Source: Paranoxybacillus sp035645275
Lineage (GTDB): Bacteria > Bacillota > Bacilli > Bacillales > Anoxybacillaceae
DNA: 64,000 nt
Direction of reading: 5' to 3'
Assembly: GCA_035645275.1 (NCBI GenBank)
Contig: DASQMX010000026.1
Location: 806,001-870,000 of the forward strand
Part shown: one piece after another, positions 42,387 through 51,142 of the stretch
Position numbering within the stretch: the stretch's first letter is position 1
Layout: each line of letters starts with the position of its first letter
Position numbers and translations under genes: made by a program
The notes under the pieces: generated by a model
Seen by the model: the letters and a program-made list of their open reading frames with translations, nothing else
Database searches by the model: none
Told to the model about the DNA's origin: nothing

Positions 42387-42431
42387 TATGTTATACTAAT
42401 CGCTCGTTATCTTCATAAATAGTATAACATA
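42387..42431 (-). promoter_or_regulatory. Two inverted CcpN boxes at the gapB promoter
   Basis: The 11-mer TATGTTATACT occurs on the plus strand at 42387-42397 and exactly again on the minus strand at 42421-42431. Both fit the CcpN consensus TRTGHYATAYW. The upstream copy includes an extended -10 (TGTTATACT) for gapB with no good -35, as expected for a tightly regulated promoter. Confidence 0.85.
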
Positions 42432-42472
42432 TTTCGTGCGTCTGTGGAGGAAAAATTGTATTAAAAATTAAA

Positions 42473-42503
42473 AAAAGATGTCCTATTTTTTATAGGACAT
42501 CCC
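42473..42503 (-). terminator. Terminator after coaE
   Basis: GATGTCCTAT / ATAGGACATC, a perfect 10-bp stem with a short A/T loop and a T7 tail, overlapping the coaE stop codon. Confidence 0.92.
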
Positions 42504-43089
42504 ATTGTTTTAAAATGTTTAATAATTGCTTCTTTGTTTGTTCAATTGTACCATTGTTGTTGATAACCGCATCTGCCTTTGCTACTTTTTCCTTTAATGG
42601 CATTTGCGCCTTTATCCGCGCTTTTGCCTCTTCCTTTGAAAAACCGTTGCGTGCCATTAACCGTTCAAGCTGAGTATGCTCATCCACATAAACAACAACA
42701 ATCTTATCAACGAGATGGGTTAAGTTGCTCTCGAATAATAATGGAATATCAAGAACAATCGTTTTCTCTCCTTTTTTTACGTATCGTTCTTTTTGTTCTA
42801 GCATTTTTTTGCGAACAGCTGGATGGACAATGCTGTTGAGCAATTTTCTTTTTTCCTCATCATTAAAAACGATCGCACCTAGTTTCGCCCGATCAATCGT
42901 TTTGTCATCCTGAAGAATTTCTTCCCCGAACTTTTCAACAATTTGCAAATATGCCTCCTCGCCTATCTCAACAACCTCGCGGGCAATTTGATCTGCGTCT
43001 ATAACAGGAATGCCCAGCTCAAGTAACATCCTTGCTACCGTGCTTTTTCCGCTGGCAATTCCGCCGGTTAAACCGATAATCAGCGCCAC
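42490..43089 (-). CDS. coaE: Dephospho-CoA kinase
   Basis: A 199-residue P-loop kinase for the last step of CoA synthesis. Walker A is GLTGGIASGKSTVARM at the N-terminus; DADQIAREVVE and LDIPLLFESNL (lid/CoA-binding region) are intact. The GTG at 43089 is preceded by GGGAGGGAG and gives the family's usual length; the longer open frame upstream overlaps mutM and is rejected. The sporulation gene ytaF that lies between mutM and coaE in B. subtilis is absent. Confidence 0.96.
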   Translation of the reverse strand: MALIIGLTGGIASGKSTVARMLLELGIPVIDADQIAREVVEIGEEAYLQIVEKFGEEILQDDKTIDRAKLGAIVFNDEEKRKLLNSIVHPAVRKKMLEQKERYVKKGEKTIVLDIPLLFESNLTHLVDKIVVVYVDEHTQLERLMARNGFSKEEAKARIKAQMPLKEKVAKADAVINNNGTIEQTKKQLLNILKQWDVL

Positions 43090-43115
43090 CTTGCTCCCTC
43101 CCCCCCCATTTTGTT

Positions 43116-43940
43116 TTACTTTTGACAATGACGGCAATAATGTGTACCCCGTCCACCGACAACCATTTTTTGAAGTGGCTGCCCGCATTTTTTACATGGT
43201 TCCCCTTTGCGTCCATACACAAATAATTCAAGCTGAAACATCCCGATTTGTCCTTGGGAGTTTACATATGACCTTACAGTACTGCCGCCTTTTTCTACCG
43301 CTTCTGTTAACGTAGCGACAATTTCTTTATGAAGAAGGCGAATTTCTTCGATTTGCAAAGAGTTGGCCGGCCGTTCAGGATGAATGCCGGAGCGGAACAA
43401 AGCTTCATCGACATAAATATTTCCAAGCCCAACGACAAGCGTTTGGTCCAGAAGCACTGTTTTAATTTTACGGTTCGTTTTTTGTAATTTCCCCGCTAGT
43501 AACTCTGCTGTAAACTGTTCGGAGAATGGCTCGGGGCCAAGCTGAGAAAGCGGCAGCTCCTTCTCTTCTTCTCCCTTTTTAAATAAATGCATCGTGCCAA
43601 ATTTGCGAACATCGCGATAACGAAGCTCCGTTCCATCGGTAAAGTGAAAAATGACGTGCGTATGTTTATCGATTGGTTCCTCGCTTTTCACAACAGAATA
43701 GCGACCCTCCATGCGCAAATGGGAAACAAGAACATAATCATCTAAGAAAAACTTCAAAAACTTCCCGCGCCGGCCGATGTCATGAATCGTTTGTCCTTTA
43801 AGGGCATCAATAAACTGCTCTACTTCATCAGGTTTCTTTATTATTTTCGGCCACCGTACAGTGACATCTTGAATCGTCTTTCCTGCTGTTAATTGAATGA
43901 GTGTCCGCTTGACTGTTTCTACTTCCGGTAATTCAGGCAT
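43116..43940 (-). CDS. mutM: Formamidopyrimidine-DNA glycosylase
   Basis: A 274-residue Fpg/MutM removing 8-oxoguanine. N-terminal MPELPEVETVKRTL (Pro2 nucleophile, Glu3), the helix-two-turn-helix region GLGNIYVDEALFRSGIHP and the C-terminal zinc finger (CKKCGQPLQKMVVGGRGTHY with CRHC) are all present. It follows polA by 15 bp and precedes coaE, the conserved Bacillus order. GGAAGGGATTACG precedes the ATG. Confidence 0.98.
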   Translation of the reverse strand: MPELPEVETVKRTLIQLTAGKTIQDVTVRWPKIIKKPDEVEQFIDALKGQTIHDIGRRGKFLKFFLDDYVLVSHLRMEGRYSVVKSEEPIDKHTHVIFHFTDGTELRYRDVRKFGTMHLFKKGEEEKELPLSQLGPEPFSEQFTAELLAGKLQKTNRKIKTVLLDQTLVVGLGNIYVDEALFRSGIHPERPANSLQIEEIRLLHKEIVATLTEAVEKGGSTVRSYVNSQGQIGMFQLELFVYGRKGEPCKKCGQPLQKMVVGGRGTHYCRHCQK

Positions 43941-43955
43941 CGTAATCCCTTCCTT

Positions 43956-46589
43956 TTACTTTGCATCATACCATGTCGGACCGTAGTGATAGTCTACTTT
44001 CAATGGCACTTTTAGTTCGATTGCGTGTTCCATTACCTCAGGAACAAGCTTTTGCAATTTTTCCACTTCTTCTTCCGGCGCTTCTAAAATCAATTCATCG
44101 TGCACCTGCAATAAGATTCTTGCTTGAAGCTTCTCTTCTTTTAGGCGTTGTGCCAAGTCAATCATCGCTTTTTTGATAATGTCAGCCGCGCTTCCTTGAA
44201 TTGGTGTGTTCATGGCTGTTCTCTCAGCAAAGCTGCGCAAGTTGAAATTGCGGCTTGTAATGTCCGGCAAATAGCGGCGGCGATGTAACAGCGTCGTGAC
44301 ATATCCTTTTTGCTTTGCCTGCTGTACAATCTCTTCCATATATTGCTTTACGCCAGGGAAGCTTGCGAAATAACGCTCAATAAATTGTGCTGCTTCTTTT
44401 CGTGTAATGTTTAAATTTTGCGATAGTCCGTAATCGCTGATGCCATATACAATTCCAAAGTTGACCGCTTTCGCTTGACGGCGCATGTTCGCGGTTACTT
44501 CCTCTTCTTTCACATGGAATACATCCATCGCTGTTTTCGTATGAATGTCTAAATCTTTAACGAATGCTTCAATTAAATTTTCATCATTGGCGATGTGAGC
44601 AAGCACGCGCAATTCAATTTGCGAATAGTCCGCGGCAAAAATAACCCAACCGGGCTGTGACGGCACAAACGCCTGCCGGATTTTTCTTCCCTCTTCCAAA
44701 CGGATCGGAATATTTTGCAGGTTAGGTTCTGTTGAACTTAACCGCCCCGTTTGTGTAAGCGCCTGATTGAAGATGGTATGCACTTTATTTGTATCTTTAT
44801 GAACGACCTTTAAAAGACCTTCAATATAAGTTGATTGAATTTTCCCTAATTGACGATAGTGTAAAATCTTTTCAACAATTTCATGATAAGGCGCAAGCTT
44901 TTCAAGAACATCCGCGGACGTGGAATATCCTGTCTTCGTTTTCTTAATAACAGGTAAATTCAGTTTTTCAAATAAAATGACGCCTAATTGCTTCGGCGAG
45001 TTAATATTAAACTCTTGTCCGGCAAGCTCGTATATTTCTTGTTCGATTTCTTTTAGCTGTTCCGCGAGCTCCTCGCCCATTTTCTTTAAGCGGTCGACGT
45101 CAATTTTTACTCCTGTAAACTCCATGTCGGCGAGAATAAACGTTAATGGCAGCTCTAGTTCTGTAAATAACTCATATTGTTCATTTTCTTTTAACTCTTC
45201 GATAAACTGATGCTCTAGTTCGTAAATGGCTAACGCTTTTCGTACAAGATGTGCAGCAAGAACATTCTCATTTGGAACGCTCTGTTTGGCTCCTTTTCCG
45301 TACACCGATTCATCGGTTTGCACATTCGTATAACCTTTCGTTTTGGCGATTGAAGCGATGTCTTCCGTTGATTCGGAAGGATTGAGAATATAAGAAGCAA
45401 TAAGCAAATCAAATTCAATCCCTTTTAGATGGATACCATGCCACTTTAAAGCAACAATCGCCCTTTTCGCATCAAATACACTCTTTTTCTGACGTTCATC
45501 TTCAAGCCAACGTTTAAACGTTTCTGAAGCAAAGGCCGTCTCCGTTGAAATAAAAAACTTTCCCTTCTCATTTACAACGGCAAACCCAAGAATCGGTGCT
45601 TTATGGTAATTGCTCTCCAACACTTCAACAACGAGAGCGGAGTGATTCGATAATAGCTCATCGGTTACTTCAGTGACAAACGTATACTCAATTTCATGTA
45701 AATCTGCTTGTTCTTGAACTTCTTCTCTTTGTCCTATTTTGCTTAACAAAGAGTTGAAGCCGAGCTCTTTAAATAACGCGACCACTTTTTCCATGTCATA
45801 TCCTTTATACTCTATATCTTCAAGTGAAATGTCTAAAGGAGCTTCGCGCAAAATCGTTGCTAATTCTTTGCTCATCAGCGCCTGCTCACGATATTCTTCC
45901 AATTTTTCCTTCAGCTTTTTCCCGCTCACTTTATCAAGGGAGTTCAGCAGGTTTTCAATGGTGCCAAACTCTTTTAATAATTTCAATGCTGTTTTTTCCC
46001 CAACCCCTGGAACACCCGGGATATTATCAGACGCATCTCCCATTAATCCTTTTAAATCAATGATTTGCTCCGGATTAATCCCGTATTTTTCCATAACAAA
46101 TTCCGGCGTATACGAGTCAACATCAGTAATTCCTTTTCTTGTAATATCAACGGTTACATGATCTGATACTAACTGCGTTAAATCGCGGTCTCCAGAAATG
46201 ATTTTTACATCAAATCCTTCTTTAGCGGCTTGTGAAGATAAAGTTCCAATAATATCATCTGCTTCATAGTTTTCTAACTCATAAGAACGAATTTGATAGG
46301 CATCAAGCAGCTCGCGCAAAAACGGAAACTGTTCTGATAGTTCCGGTGGCGTTTTTTGCCGTCCTCCTTTGTATTCGCTGTATGTTTTGTGGCGAAATGT
46401 TGTTTTCCCTGCATCAAACGCCACAAGCATATGGGTCGGCTTTTCTTCTTCTAAAATTTTCATTAACATCATCGTAAAGCCATAGATGGCATTGGTATGT
46501 ATCCCTTTATCATTATGTAAAAGAGGTAAAGCAAAAAACGCCCGATAGGCAATACTGTTCCCATCAATTAACACTAACTTCTTTTTCAA
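43956..46589 (-). CDS. polA: DNA polymerase I
   Basis: An 877-residue Pol I. The 5'-3' exonuclease domain (about 1-290; LIDGNSIAYRAFFALPLL, SGDRDLTQLVSDHVTVDITR) is intact. The 3'-5' exonuclease domain has lost its acidic residues: LVVEVLESNYH stands where proofreading enzymes have DxE, as in B. stearothermophilus Pol I. The polymerase domain has motif A (FAADYSQIELRVLAH), motif B (RRQAKAVNFGIVYGIS) and motif C (LLQVHDELILEAP). GGAGG lies before the ATG at 46589. Confidence 0.98.
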   Translation of the reverse strand: MKKKLVLIDGNSIAYRAFFALPLLHNDKGIHTNAIYGFTMMLMKILEEEKPTHMLVAFDAGKTTFRHKTYSEYKGGRQKTPPELSEQFPFLRELLDAYQIRSYELENYEADDIIGTLSSQAAKEGFDVKIISGDRDLTQLVSDHVTVDITRKGITDVDSYTPEFVMEKYGINPEQIIDLKGLMGDASDNIPGVPGVGEKTALKLLKEFGTIENLLNSLDKVSGKKLKEKLEEYREQALMSKELATILREAPLDISLEDIEYKGYDMEKVVALFKELGFNSLLSKIGQREEVQEQADLHEIEYTFVTEVTDELLSNHSALVVEVLESNYHKAPILGFAVVNEKGKFFISTETAFASETFKRWLEDERQKKSVFDAKRAIVALKWHGIHLKGIEFDLLIASYILNPSESTEDIASIAKTKGYTNVQTDESVYGKGAKQSVPNENVLAAHLVRKALAIYELEHQFIEELKENEQYELFTELELPLTFILADMEFTGVKIDVDRLKKMGEELAEQLKEIEQEIYELAGQEFNINSPKQLGVILFEKLNLPVIKKTKTGYSTSADVLEKLAPYHEIVEKILHYRQLGKIQSTYIEGLLKVVHKDTNKVHTIFNQALTQTGRLSSTEPNLQNIPIRLEEGRKIRQAFVPSQPGWVIFAADYSQIELRVLAHIANDENLIEAFVKDLDIHTKTAMDVFHVKEEEVTANMRRQAKAVNFGIVYGISDYGLSQNLNITRKEAAQFIERYFASFPGVKQYMEEIVQQAKQKGYVTTLLHRRRYLPDITSRNFNLRSFAERTAMNTPIQGSAADIIKKAMIDLAQRLKEEKLQARILLQVHDELILEAPEEEVEKLQKLVPEVMEHAIELKVPLKVDYHYGPTWYDAK

Positions 46590-46648
46590 AAGAAATAACC
46601 TCCTACAACTCTCTTTTTCATCATTTTAACACGATTATAAGAATAAAT

Positions 46649-46684
46649 AAAAAAAGACGAGAACACAAAGGTTCCCGCCTTTTC
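46649..46684 (-). terminator. Terminator after phoPR
   Basis: GGCGGGAAC / GTTCTCGTC, a 9-bp stem with two G-U pairs and a T7 tail on the minus strand; lies between phoR and polA. Confidence 0.8.
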
Positions 46685-46787
46685 AAGATTGGCTCCTTGG
46701 ATGAAGGGGTTTTCAGAAGCTATGTTAACAAAATTTTGTTAATATTTTATGAATAAACCGTAAAGCAACTGTAAAGGTATTGTGAAT

Positions 46788-48548
46788 TTACCATTCCTTC
46801 TGAAAATGTACCGTAAACGTCGTTCCTTTCCCTACTTTACTCTTTACGGTAATATATCCATGGTGCGCCTCTACTAAATGTTTAACAATCGCCAAACCTA
46901 GTCCCGTGCCGCCTGAATTACGGCTTCTTGCTTTATCAACCCGATAAAACCGTTCAAAAATTCGCGGAATCTCTGCTTCTTCAATCCCAATTCCTGTATC
47001 TTTTATGTGGACAAGAACTTTATCTTCTTTATTTTCAATGATGGCTTGGACAAGTCCACCTTTTGGCGTATAAGCAATCGCATTATTAATTAAGTTAATA
47101 AACACTTGCTTTAATCGATTGACATCTCCTTGTATATAAATGTCCTGAGCAGCCAGCAATTCAAGCTGAATTTCTTTATCCGCCGCTTTCCCTTGAAGCA
47201 TGATAATAATTTCTTCGAGTGTTTGCGTTAAATTAACAGCTTCAATATTTAATTTAAAGCCTTGTTGTTCAATTTTCGATAAATCGAGCAAATCTTGTAT
47301 TAAAGTTTGCAGACGTTCGCTTTCTTTTAGAATAATCGATAAAAAGTATTCGAGCGTTGCCTCATCTTTCATCGCTCCATCCAAGAGCGTCTCCGTAAAT
47401 CCTTTAATTGATGTAATCGGGGTTTTCAATTCATGGGATACGTTAGCGACAAAATCTTTGCGCATTTGTTCCAGTTTTTTTAACTCCGTAATATCATGAA
47501 AAACGAGAACAATCCCTTTCCATTCATGATTGTTTCCAATAATAGGAGCACCATATACTTCAAAATGCTTTCGTTCAATATCGATTGGTAAAAGCATTTG
47601 TTTTCGCACTTTCTCTTCTGTCATAAAAATCTCTTCGACAAGCTGAACAATCTCCTTATGCTCGAAAGCCTCATAATATAACCGATATAAATAATCGACA
47701 GGATCAATATGAAAAAATTCCTTATAGGCACGGTTTACAAGGTTAATATAGCCGCGGCTGTCAATAAGGATAAGCCCGCTTCCCATATTTTCAATGAGCG
47801 TGCGTAAACGATCCTTTTGCATTTCTTGCATTCTCGTCATATCCTGCAAATTACGCGCTAAAATGTTAATGGACTGGCTTAACATTCCTGTCTCATCATG
47901 ACGATCTTCATATACTCTCGCCTTATAATTGCCTCTTGCCAACTCCATCGCTACTTTTGTCGCTGCTTCAATCGGTTTTGTATACTGATTTGTAATTTTG
48001 ACTCCTAACAGAAGAATCACAACAAGAGCTGTTCCTAAACTGCTAATCAACAATCCCCAAATTTGTTGATTCACTTTCTTCAGCGAGTTGACTGGTGAAC
48101 TTAAAATGACATGTCCTGCTACTTTTTCACCTCTATAAAACGGAACAATGTAGTAGTAAACATCTTTCTGTTCCTCAATGGTCGAAAAAACTTTTTCCTT
48201 GTCCGTTTTACTGCGCAAAATGTCTTGAATCATCTTTTCATGATAATCATCGCTAATGCGTGCGATTCCTTCTGTGTCAAATAAAATTTGCTCTTTCTCA
48301 TCTAGTACAGTAATGCGCGAAGATAACGTTTCGCTAATTGTATTTAGCTGTTGTTTTACGGAAAGGTCATGAATGCCTTGACTTTCAATAAATAAAGCGA
48401 CAAGCCGCGCTTCCTTTTCAATTCGCTTATTAAAAGTGTCAAGATAAAAATCTTTAAATAGCTGCCCTAATAATAACCCTAGTCCAATTAAAACAGCTAC
48501 AATTAAAGAAATAAGCCCAAAAAGCAACCGTGAACGGAACTTATTCAT
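46788..48548 (-). CDS. phoR: Phosphate-starvation sensor histidine kinase PhoR
   Basis: A 586-residue kinase: transmembrane helix 1 (about 8-30), extracytoplasmic PDC-like sensor (about 35-165), transmembrane helix 2, HAMP (about 185-240), PAS (about 245-350), HisKA with FVANVSHELKTPITSIKG (His near residue 370), and HATPase with INNAIAYTPKGG, DTGIGIEE and GGTGLGLAIVKHL. It phosphorylates PhoP under phosphate limitation. It overlaps phoP by 8 bp (coupled translation). Confidence 0.96.
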   Translation of the reverse strand: MNKFRSRLLFGLISLIVAVLIGLGLLLGQLFKDFYLDTFNKRIEKEARLVALFIESQGIHDLSVKQQLNTISETLSSRITVLDEKEQILFDTEGIARISDDYHEKMIQDILRSKTDKEKVFSTIEEQKDVYYYIVPFYRGEKVAGHVILSSPVNSLKKVNQQIWGLLISSLGTALVVILLLGVKITNQYTKPIEAATKVAMELARGNYKARVYEDRHDETGMLSQSINILARNLQDMTRMQEMQKDRLRTLIENMGSGLILIDSRGYINLVNRAYKEFFHIDPVDYLYRLYYEAFEHKEIVQLVEEIFMTEEKVRKQMLLPIDIERKHFEVYGAPIIGNNHEWKGIVLVFHDITELKKLEQMRKDFVANVSHELKTPITSIKGFTETLLDGAMKDEATLEYFLSIILKESERLQTLIQDLLDLSKIEQQGFKLNIEAVNLTQTLEEIIIMLQGKAADKEIQLELLAAQDIYIQGDVNRLKQVFINLINNAIAYTPKGGLVQAIIENKEDKVLVHIKDTGIGIEEAEIPRIFERFYRVDKARSRNSGGTGLGLAIVKHLVEAHHGYITVKSKVGKGTTFTVHFQKEW

Positions 48549-49257
48549 CTATTTTTGGCTCCTCAAGTTTATATCCTAAGCCGCGAATCGTTTTAATATA
48601 AAGCGGTTTTTTCGTATTTTTCTCAATTTTTTCGCGCAAGTGGCTAATATGAACATCAACAATTCTCGTATCGCCGGCAAAATCATAATTCCATACTGCG
48701 CTGAGGAGCTGGTCGCGCGTTAACACTCTTCCTTTATGCTTTGCCAAATATAAAAGCAATTCAAATTCTTTCGGAGTTAATTCTAAGCGTTCGCGATTAA
48801 AATACGCTTCATAATGTTCAGGAAGTATTTCTAAATCACCGATAATGATTTTTTCAACATCTTCTTCCTTCTGTTCCCGTTCATTCTGAAACTGAGTGCG
48901 CCGCAATATTGCTTTCACTCGAGCGACTACTTCGCGCGGACTGAACGGCTTTGTCATATAATCATCAGCGCCGAGTTCTAAACCAAGTACCTTATCAAAC
49001 TCATCGTCTTTGGCTGTAAGCATTAAAATCGGCGTCATCACTTTTTGCTGTCTTAATTGCTTGCATACTTCAATCCCATCCAATTTTGGCAGCATTAAAT
49101 CAAGGATCATTAAATCCGGCTGCTCACTTACGGCTTTATTCATGCCTTCTTCACCATCGTTAGCCGTAATTACTTCAAATCCAGCTTGCTGCAAGTTATA
49201 TTGCAACAATGTAACAATGGACTGCTCATCGTCAACAACTAATACCTTCTTACTCAT
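48541..49257 (-). CDS. phoP: Phosphate-response regulator PhoP
   Basis: A 238-residue OmpR-type regulator. The receiver has VLVVDDEQSI, phospho-acceptor Asp in LMILDLMLPKLDG, and Lys in DYMTKPFSPREV; the C-terminal winged helix has ELTPKEFELLLYLAKHKGRV and VDVHISHLREKIE. It activates phosphate-scavenging genes. Start MSKKVLVVDDEQ at 49257, with GGGGGAAAA upstream; an in-frame codon at 49272 is not supported. It is separated from mdh by a MaoC-domain gene, unlike B. subtilis where phoP follows mdh. Confidence 0.97.
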   Translation of the reverse strand: MSKKVLVVDDEQSIVTLLQYNLQQAGFEVITANDGEEGMNKAVSEQPDLMILDLMLPKLDGIEVCKQLRQQKVMTPILMLTAKDDEFDKVLGLELGADDYMTKPFSPREVVARVKAILRRTQFQNEREQKEEDVEKIIIGDLEILPEHYEAYFNRERLELTPKEFELLLYLAKHKGRVLTRDQLLSAVWNYDFAGDTRIVDVHISHLREKIEKNTKKPLYIKTIRGLGYKLEEPKIDE

Positions 49258-49311
49258 TGTTTTCCCCCACATTTATCAGTATCGCTCTATAACTATATGA
49301 TAACATAAAAT

Positions 49312-49340
49312 AAAAAAAGGGACGAATCATCCCTTTTTTT
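49312..49340. terminator. Bidirectional terminator after the MaoC-domain gene
   Basis: AAAAAAAGGG / CCCTTTTTTT, a perfect 10-bp stem with a 9-base loop, between the maoC-like stop (49352) and the phoP start. Confidence 0.9.
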
Positions 49341-49351
49341 GACTTGCCATA

Positions 49352-49822
49352 TTAAAAGTTTTCCAACACATTGACATTTAGTTTAGATAGGGTATATGGA
49401 GGACATACAGAAATCATGCCTTCTAAAACTTGTTCTGCTTCATTTCGTAATGCTTCAACCTTAATGTCAATTAAGTGATTCTCATTATCGACATTTGTTA
49501 CTTCAAATGTAAATTGTAAATTTTCATAATGATATACCGGCTCTAAAAAGCGAATTTCTTGTTTTGTAATATGACTTCCTGGCCCAGGTAAATATTTCGA
49601 AATGGCAGAGATAACGATCCCAGTTAACATGATGGCAGGAACAATAGGGCGTTTCAATGGTGTCTGCGAGGCATAATCGTGCTGAATATATAGCGGGTTT
49701 GCATCATCAGTAAGTCCTAGATAAACGAGCAAATCTTTATCTTCAATTTTTTGATTAAGAACTAATTTCTCCCCTACAGTAATTTCCGAAATATTTCGAC
49801 CTAATTTGCGTTTTTTTAACAT
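49352..49822 (-). CDS. MaoC-like hot-dog hydratase/dehydratase
   Basis: A 156-residue single hot-dog domain. The hydratase-2 motif region (YLGLTDDANPLYIQHDYASQ) corresponds to the usual D-x(4)-H catalytic pair of (R)-specific enoyl-CoA hydratases, here Asp and His within DDANPLYIQHDYA. PIVPAIMLTGIVISAISKYLP supplies the central helix. It may hydrate enoyl-CoA or act in fatty-acid/PHA-type metabolism; substrate unknown. The ATG at 49822 has AAAGGGG eight bases upstream. A cre site and a 34-bp palindrome lie just upstream, suggesting catabolite control. Confidence 0.8.
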   Translation of the reverse strand: MLKKRKLGRNISEITVGEKLVLNQKIEDKDLLVYLGLTDDANPLYIQHDYASQTPLKRPIVPAIMLTGIVISAISKYLPGPGSHITKQEIRFLEPVYHYENLQFTFEVTNVDNENHLIDIKVEALRNEAEQVLEGMISVCPPYTLSKLNVNVLENF

Positions 49823-49838
49823 AATAAACACCCCTTTG

Positions 49839-49854
49839 TCGAAAACGCTTTCAA
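49839..49854 (-). promoter_or_regulatory. Candidate cre (CcpA) site upstream of the MaoC-domain gene
   Basis: TTGAAAGCGTTTTCGA on the minus strand matches the cre consensus (WTGNAANCGNWNNCW), 17 bp upstream of the start codon, so CcpA would be expected to repress. Confidence 0.7.
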
Positions 49855-49862
49855 TGTCATTG

Positions 49863-49896
49863 AACAAAAATTCGGGGAATTCCCCGAATTTTTGTT
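49863..49896. terminator. 34-bp perfect palindrome, terminator-like in both directions
   Basis: Each half is AACAAAAATTCGGGGAA followed by its exact complement, with no spacer. TTCGGGGAATTCCCCGAA followed by TTTTTGTT has the form of an intrinsic terminator on either strand. It lies between repeat copy H and the cre site. Confidence 0.8.
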
Positions 49897-49931
49897 GTTG
49901 TCCGATGACATAAAGTTTATCCCGTTCTAAT

Positions 49932-50053
49932 CGTCCGTAAGAGAGGCTGTCTCATAAGAGTCTGACCTCACGAGCGTTTCACAATATATAGTCCATTTAT
50001 CCCAACATTATGATATTGTGTTGTGGGGTCTTAAGGCAGCCTCATAACGGACG
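49932..50053. repeat. Dispersed palindromic repeat, copy H (inverted, extended arms)
   Basis: Inverted relative to A-D. It starts CGTCCGTAAGAGAGGCTG and ends CAGCCTCATAACGGACG, so the outer stem extends further than in other copies. Inner part AGAGTCTGACCTCACGA / TTGTGGGGTCTTA, centre CACAATATATAG ... ATGATATTGTG. It begins about 68 bp after the mdh stop. Confidence 0.85.
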
Positions 50054-50120
50054 CTAGAAGTGCGATAAGTTCAACTGACATCAGTGGGGATGAAGCCCCC
50101 CCTACTGATGAAGTTTCACT

Positions 50121-51059
50121 TTATTCTAATACCTTCATAACATTTTTGACAGACTCTACAGATTTCGCAAGAGCGGCTTTTTCTTCCTCTGTTAATTCAA
50201 GCTCAATGACTTTTTCAATACCGTTACCGCCTAAAATAGTTGGCACGCCTAAATAAATGCCTTCGTAACCGTACTCTCCTTCAAGGTAAGCAATCGCTGG
50301 GAGAACGCGGCGTTGATCTTTAATGATTGCTTCAACCATTTCAACAAGGGAAGCTGCAGGAGCATAATAAGCGCTGCCGTTACCTAAAAGGTTAACGATT
50401 TCGCCGCCACCTTTGCGCGTGCGCTCTACAATCGCATCAAGACGCTCCTTCGGAATTAATGTTTCAAGCGGAATACCGCCTGCATAGGAATAACGAACGA
50501 GCGGCACCATGTCATCGCCATGCCCACCTAATACAAAGCCTGTAATATCTTTCACAGACAGATTTAACTCTTGAGCAACGAATGTACGGAAACGCGCTGT
50601 ATCAAGAACGCCTGATTGACCAATGACGCGGTTTTTCGGGAATCCAGACTCTTTGTAAACCGTATATGTCATCGCATCAACTGGATTTGTTAACACGATA
50701 ATATAGCAGTTCGGAGAATACTTAACAATTTCTTTCGTTACAGCTTTCATAATTTTTTGGTTTGTTGTAACTAAGTCATCACGGCTCATACCAGGTTTGC
50801 GGGCAATACCAGCCGTAATGACAACGATATCAGAATCAGCTGTGTCCGCATAATCAGAAGTGCCGATAATGTTTGCATCAAAGCCTAAAACCGGACTTGA
50901 CTCAAGCATGTCCAACGCTTTACCTTTTGTTGGATTTTCCAACTGTGGAATATCAACAAGCACAATATCTCCTAACTCTTTTTGTGCTAAAATAAATGCC
51001 GTTGTTGCACCTGTGAAGCCAGCACCGATTACTGAGATTTTTTTACGTTTCATCGCCAT
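50121..51059 (-). CDS. mdh: Malate dehydrogenase
   Basis: A 312-residue LDH-like MDH of the TCA cycle. NAD site VIGAGFTGATTAFILAQKE with Asp in LVDIPQ, AGIARKPGMSRDDLV (substrate Arg loop) and catalytic His in LGGHGDDMVPLVR are seen. MAMKRKKISVIG at 51059 matches the Geobacillus N-terminus; GGATGGAG lies upstream. It follows icd by 84 bp in the citZ-icd-mdh cluster. Confidence 0.98.
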   Translation of the reverse strand: MAMKRKKISVIGAGFTGATTAFILAQKELGDIVLVDIPQLENPTKGKALDMLESSPVLGFDANIIGTSDYADTADSDIVVITAGIARKPGMSRDDLVTTNQKIMKAVTKEIVKYSPNCYIIVLTNPVDAMTYTVYKESGFPKNRVIGQSGVLDTARFRTFVAQELNLSVKDITGFVLGGHGDDMVPLVRYSYAGGIPLETLIPKERLDAIVERTRKGGGEIVNLLGNGSAYYAPAASLVEMVEAIIKDQRRVLPAIAYLEGEYGYEGIYLGVPTILGGNGIEKVIELELTEEEKAALAKSVESVKNVMKVLE

Positions 51060-51142
51060 TTTCTCCATCCCCTTTTTAAATATCTATTATGATAAATGAA
51101 AGATTTCGAATGCTGAAAGCGAAATTCGTTCAATTTAAAATT

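Noticed and set aside
43089..43188. N-terminal extension of CoaE
   Set aside because: The extended frame overlaps the end of mutM and lacks the family N-terminus; GGGAGGGAG before GTG 43089 fixes the start.
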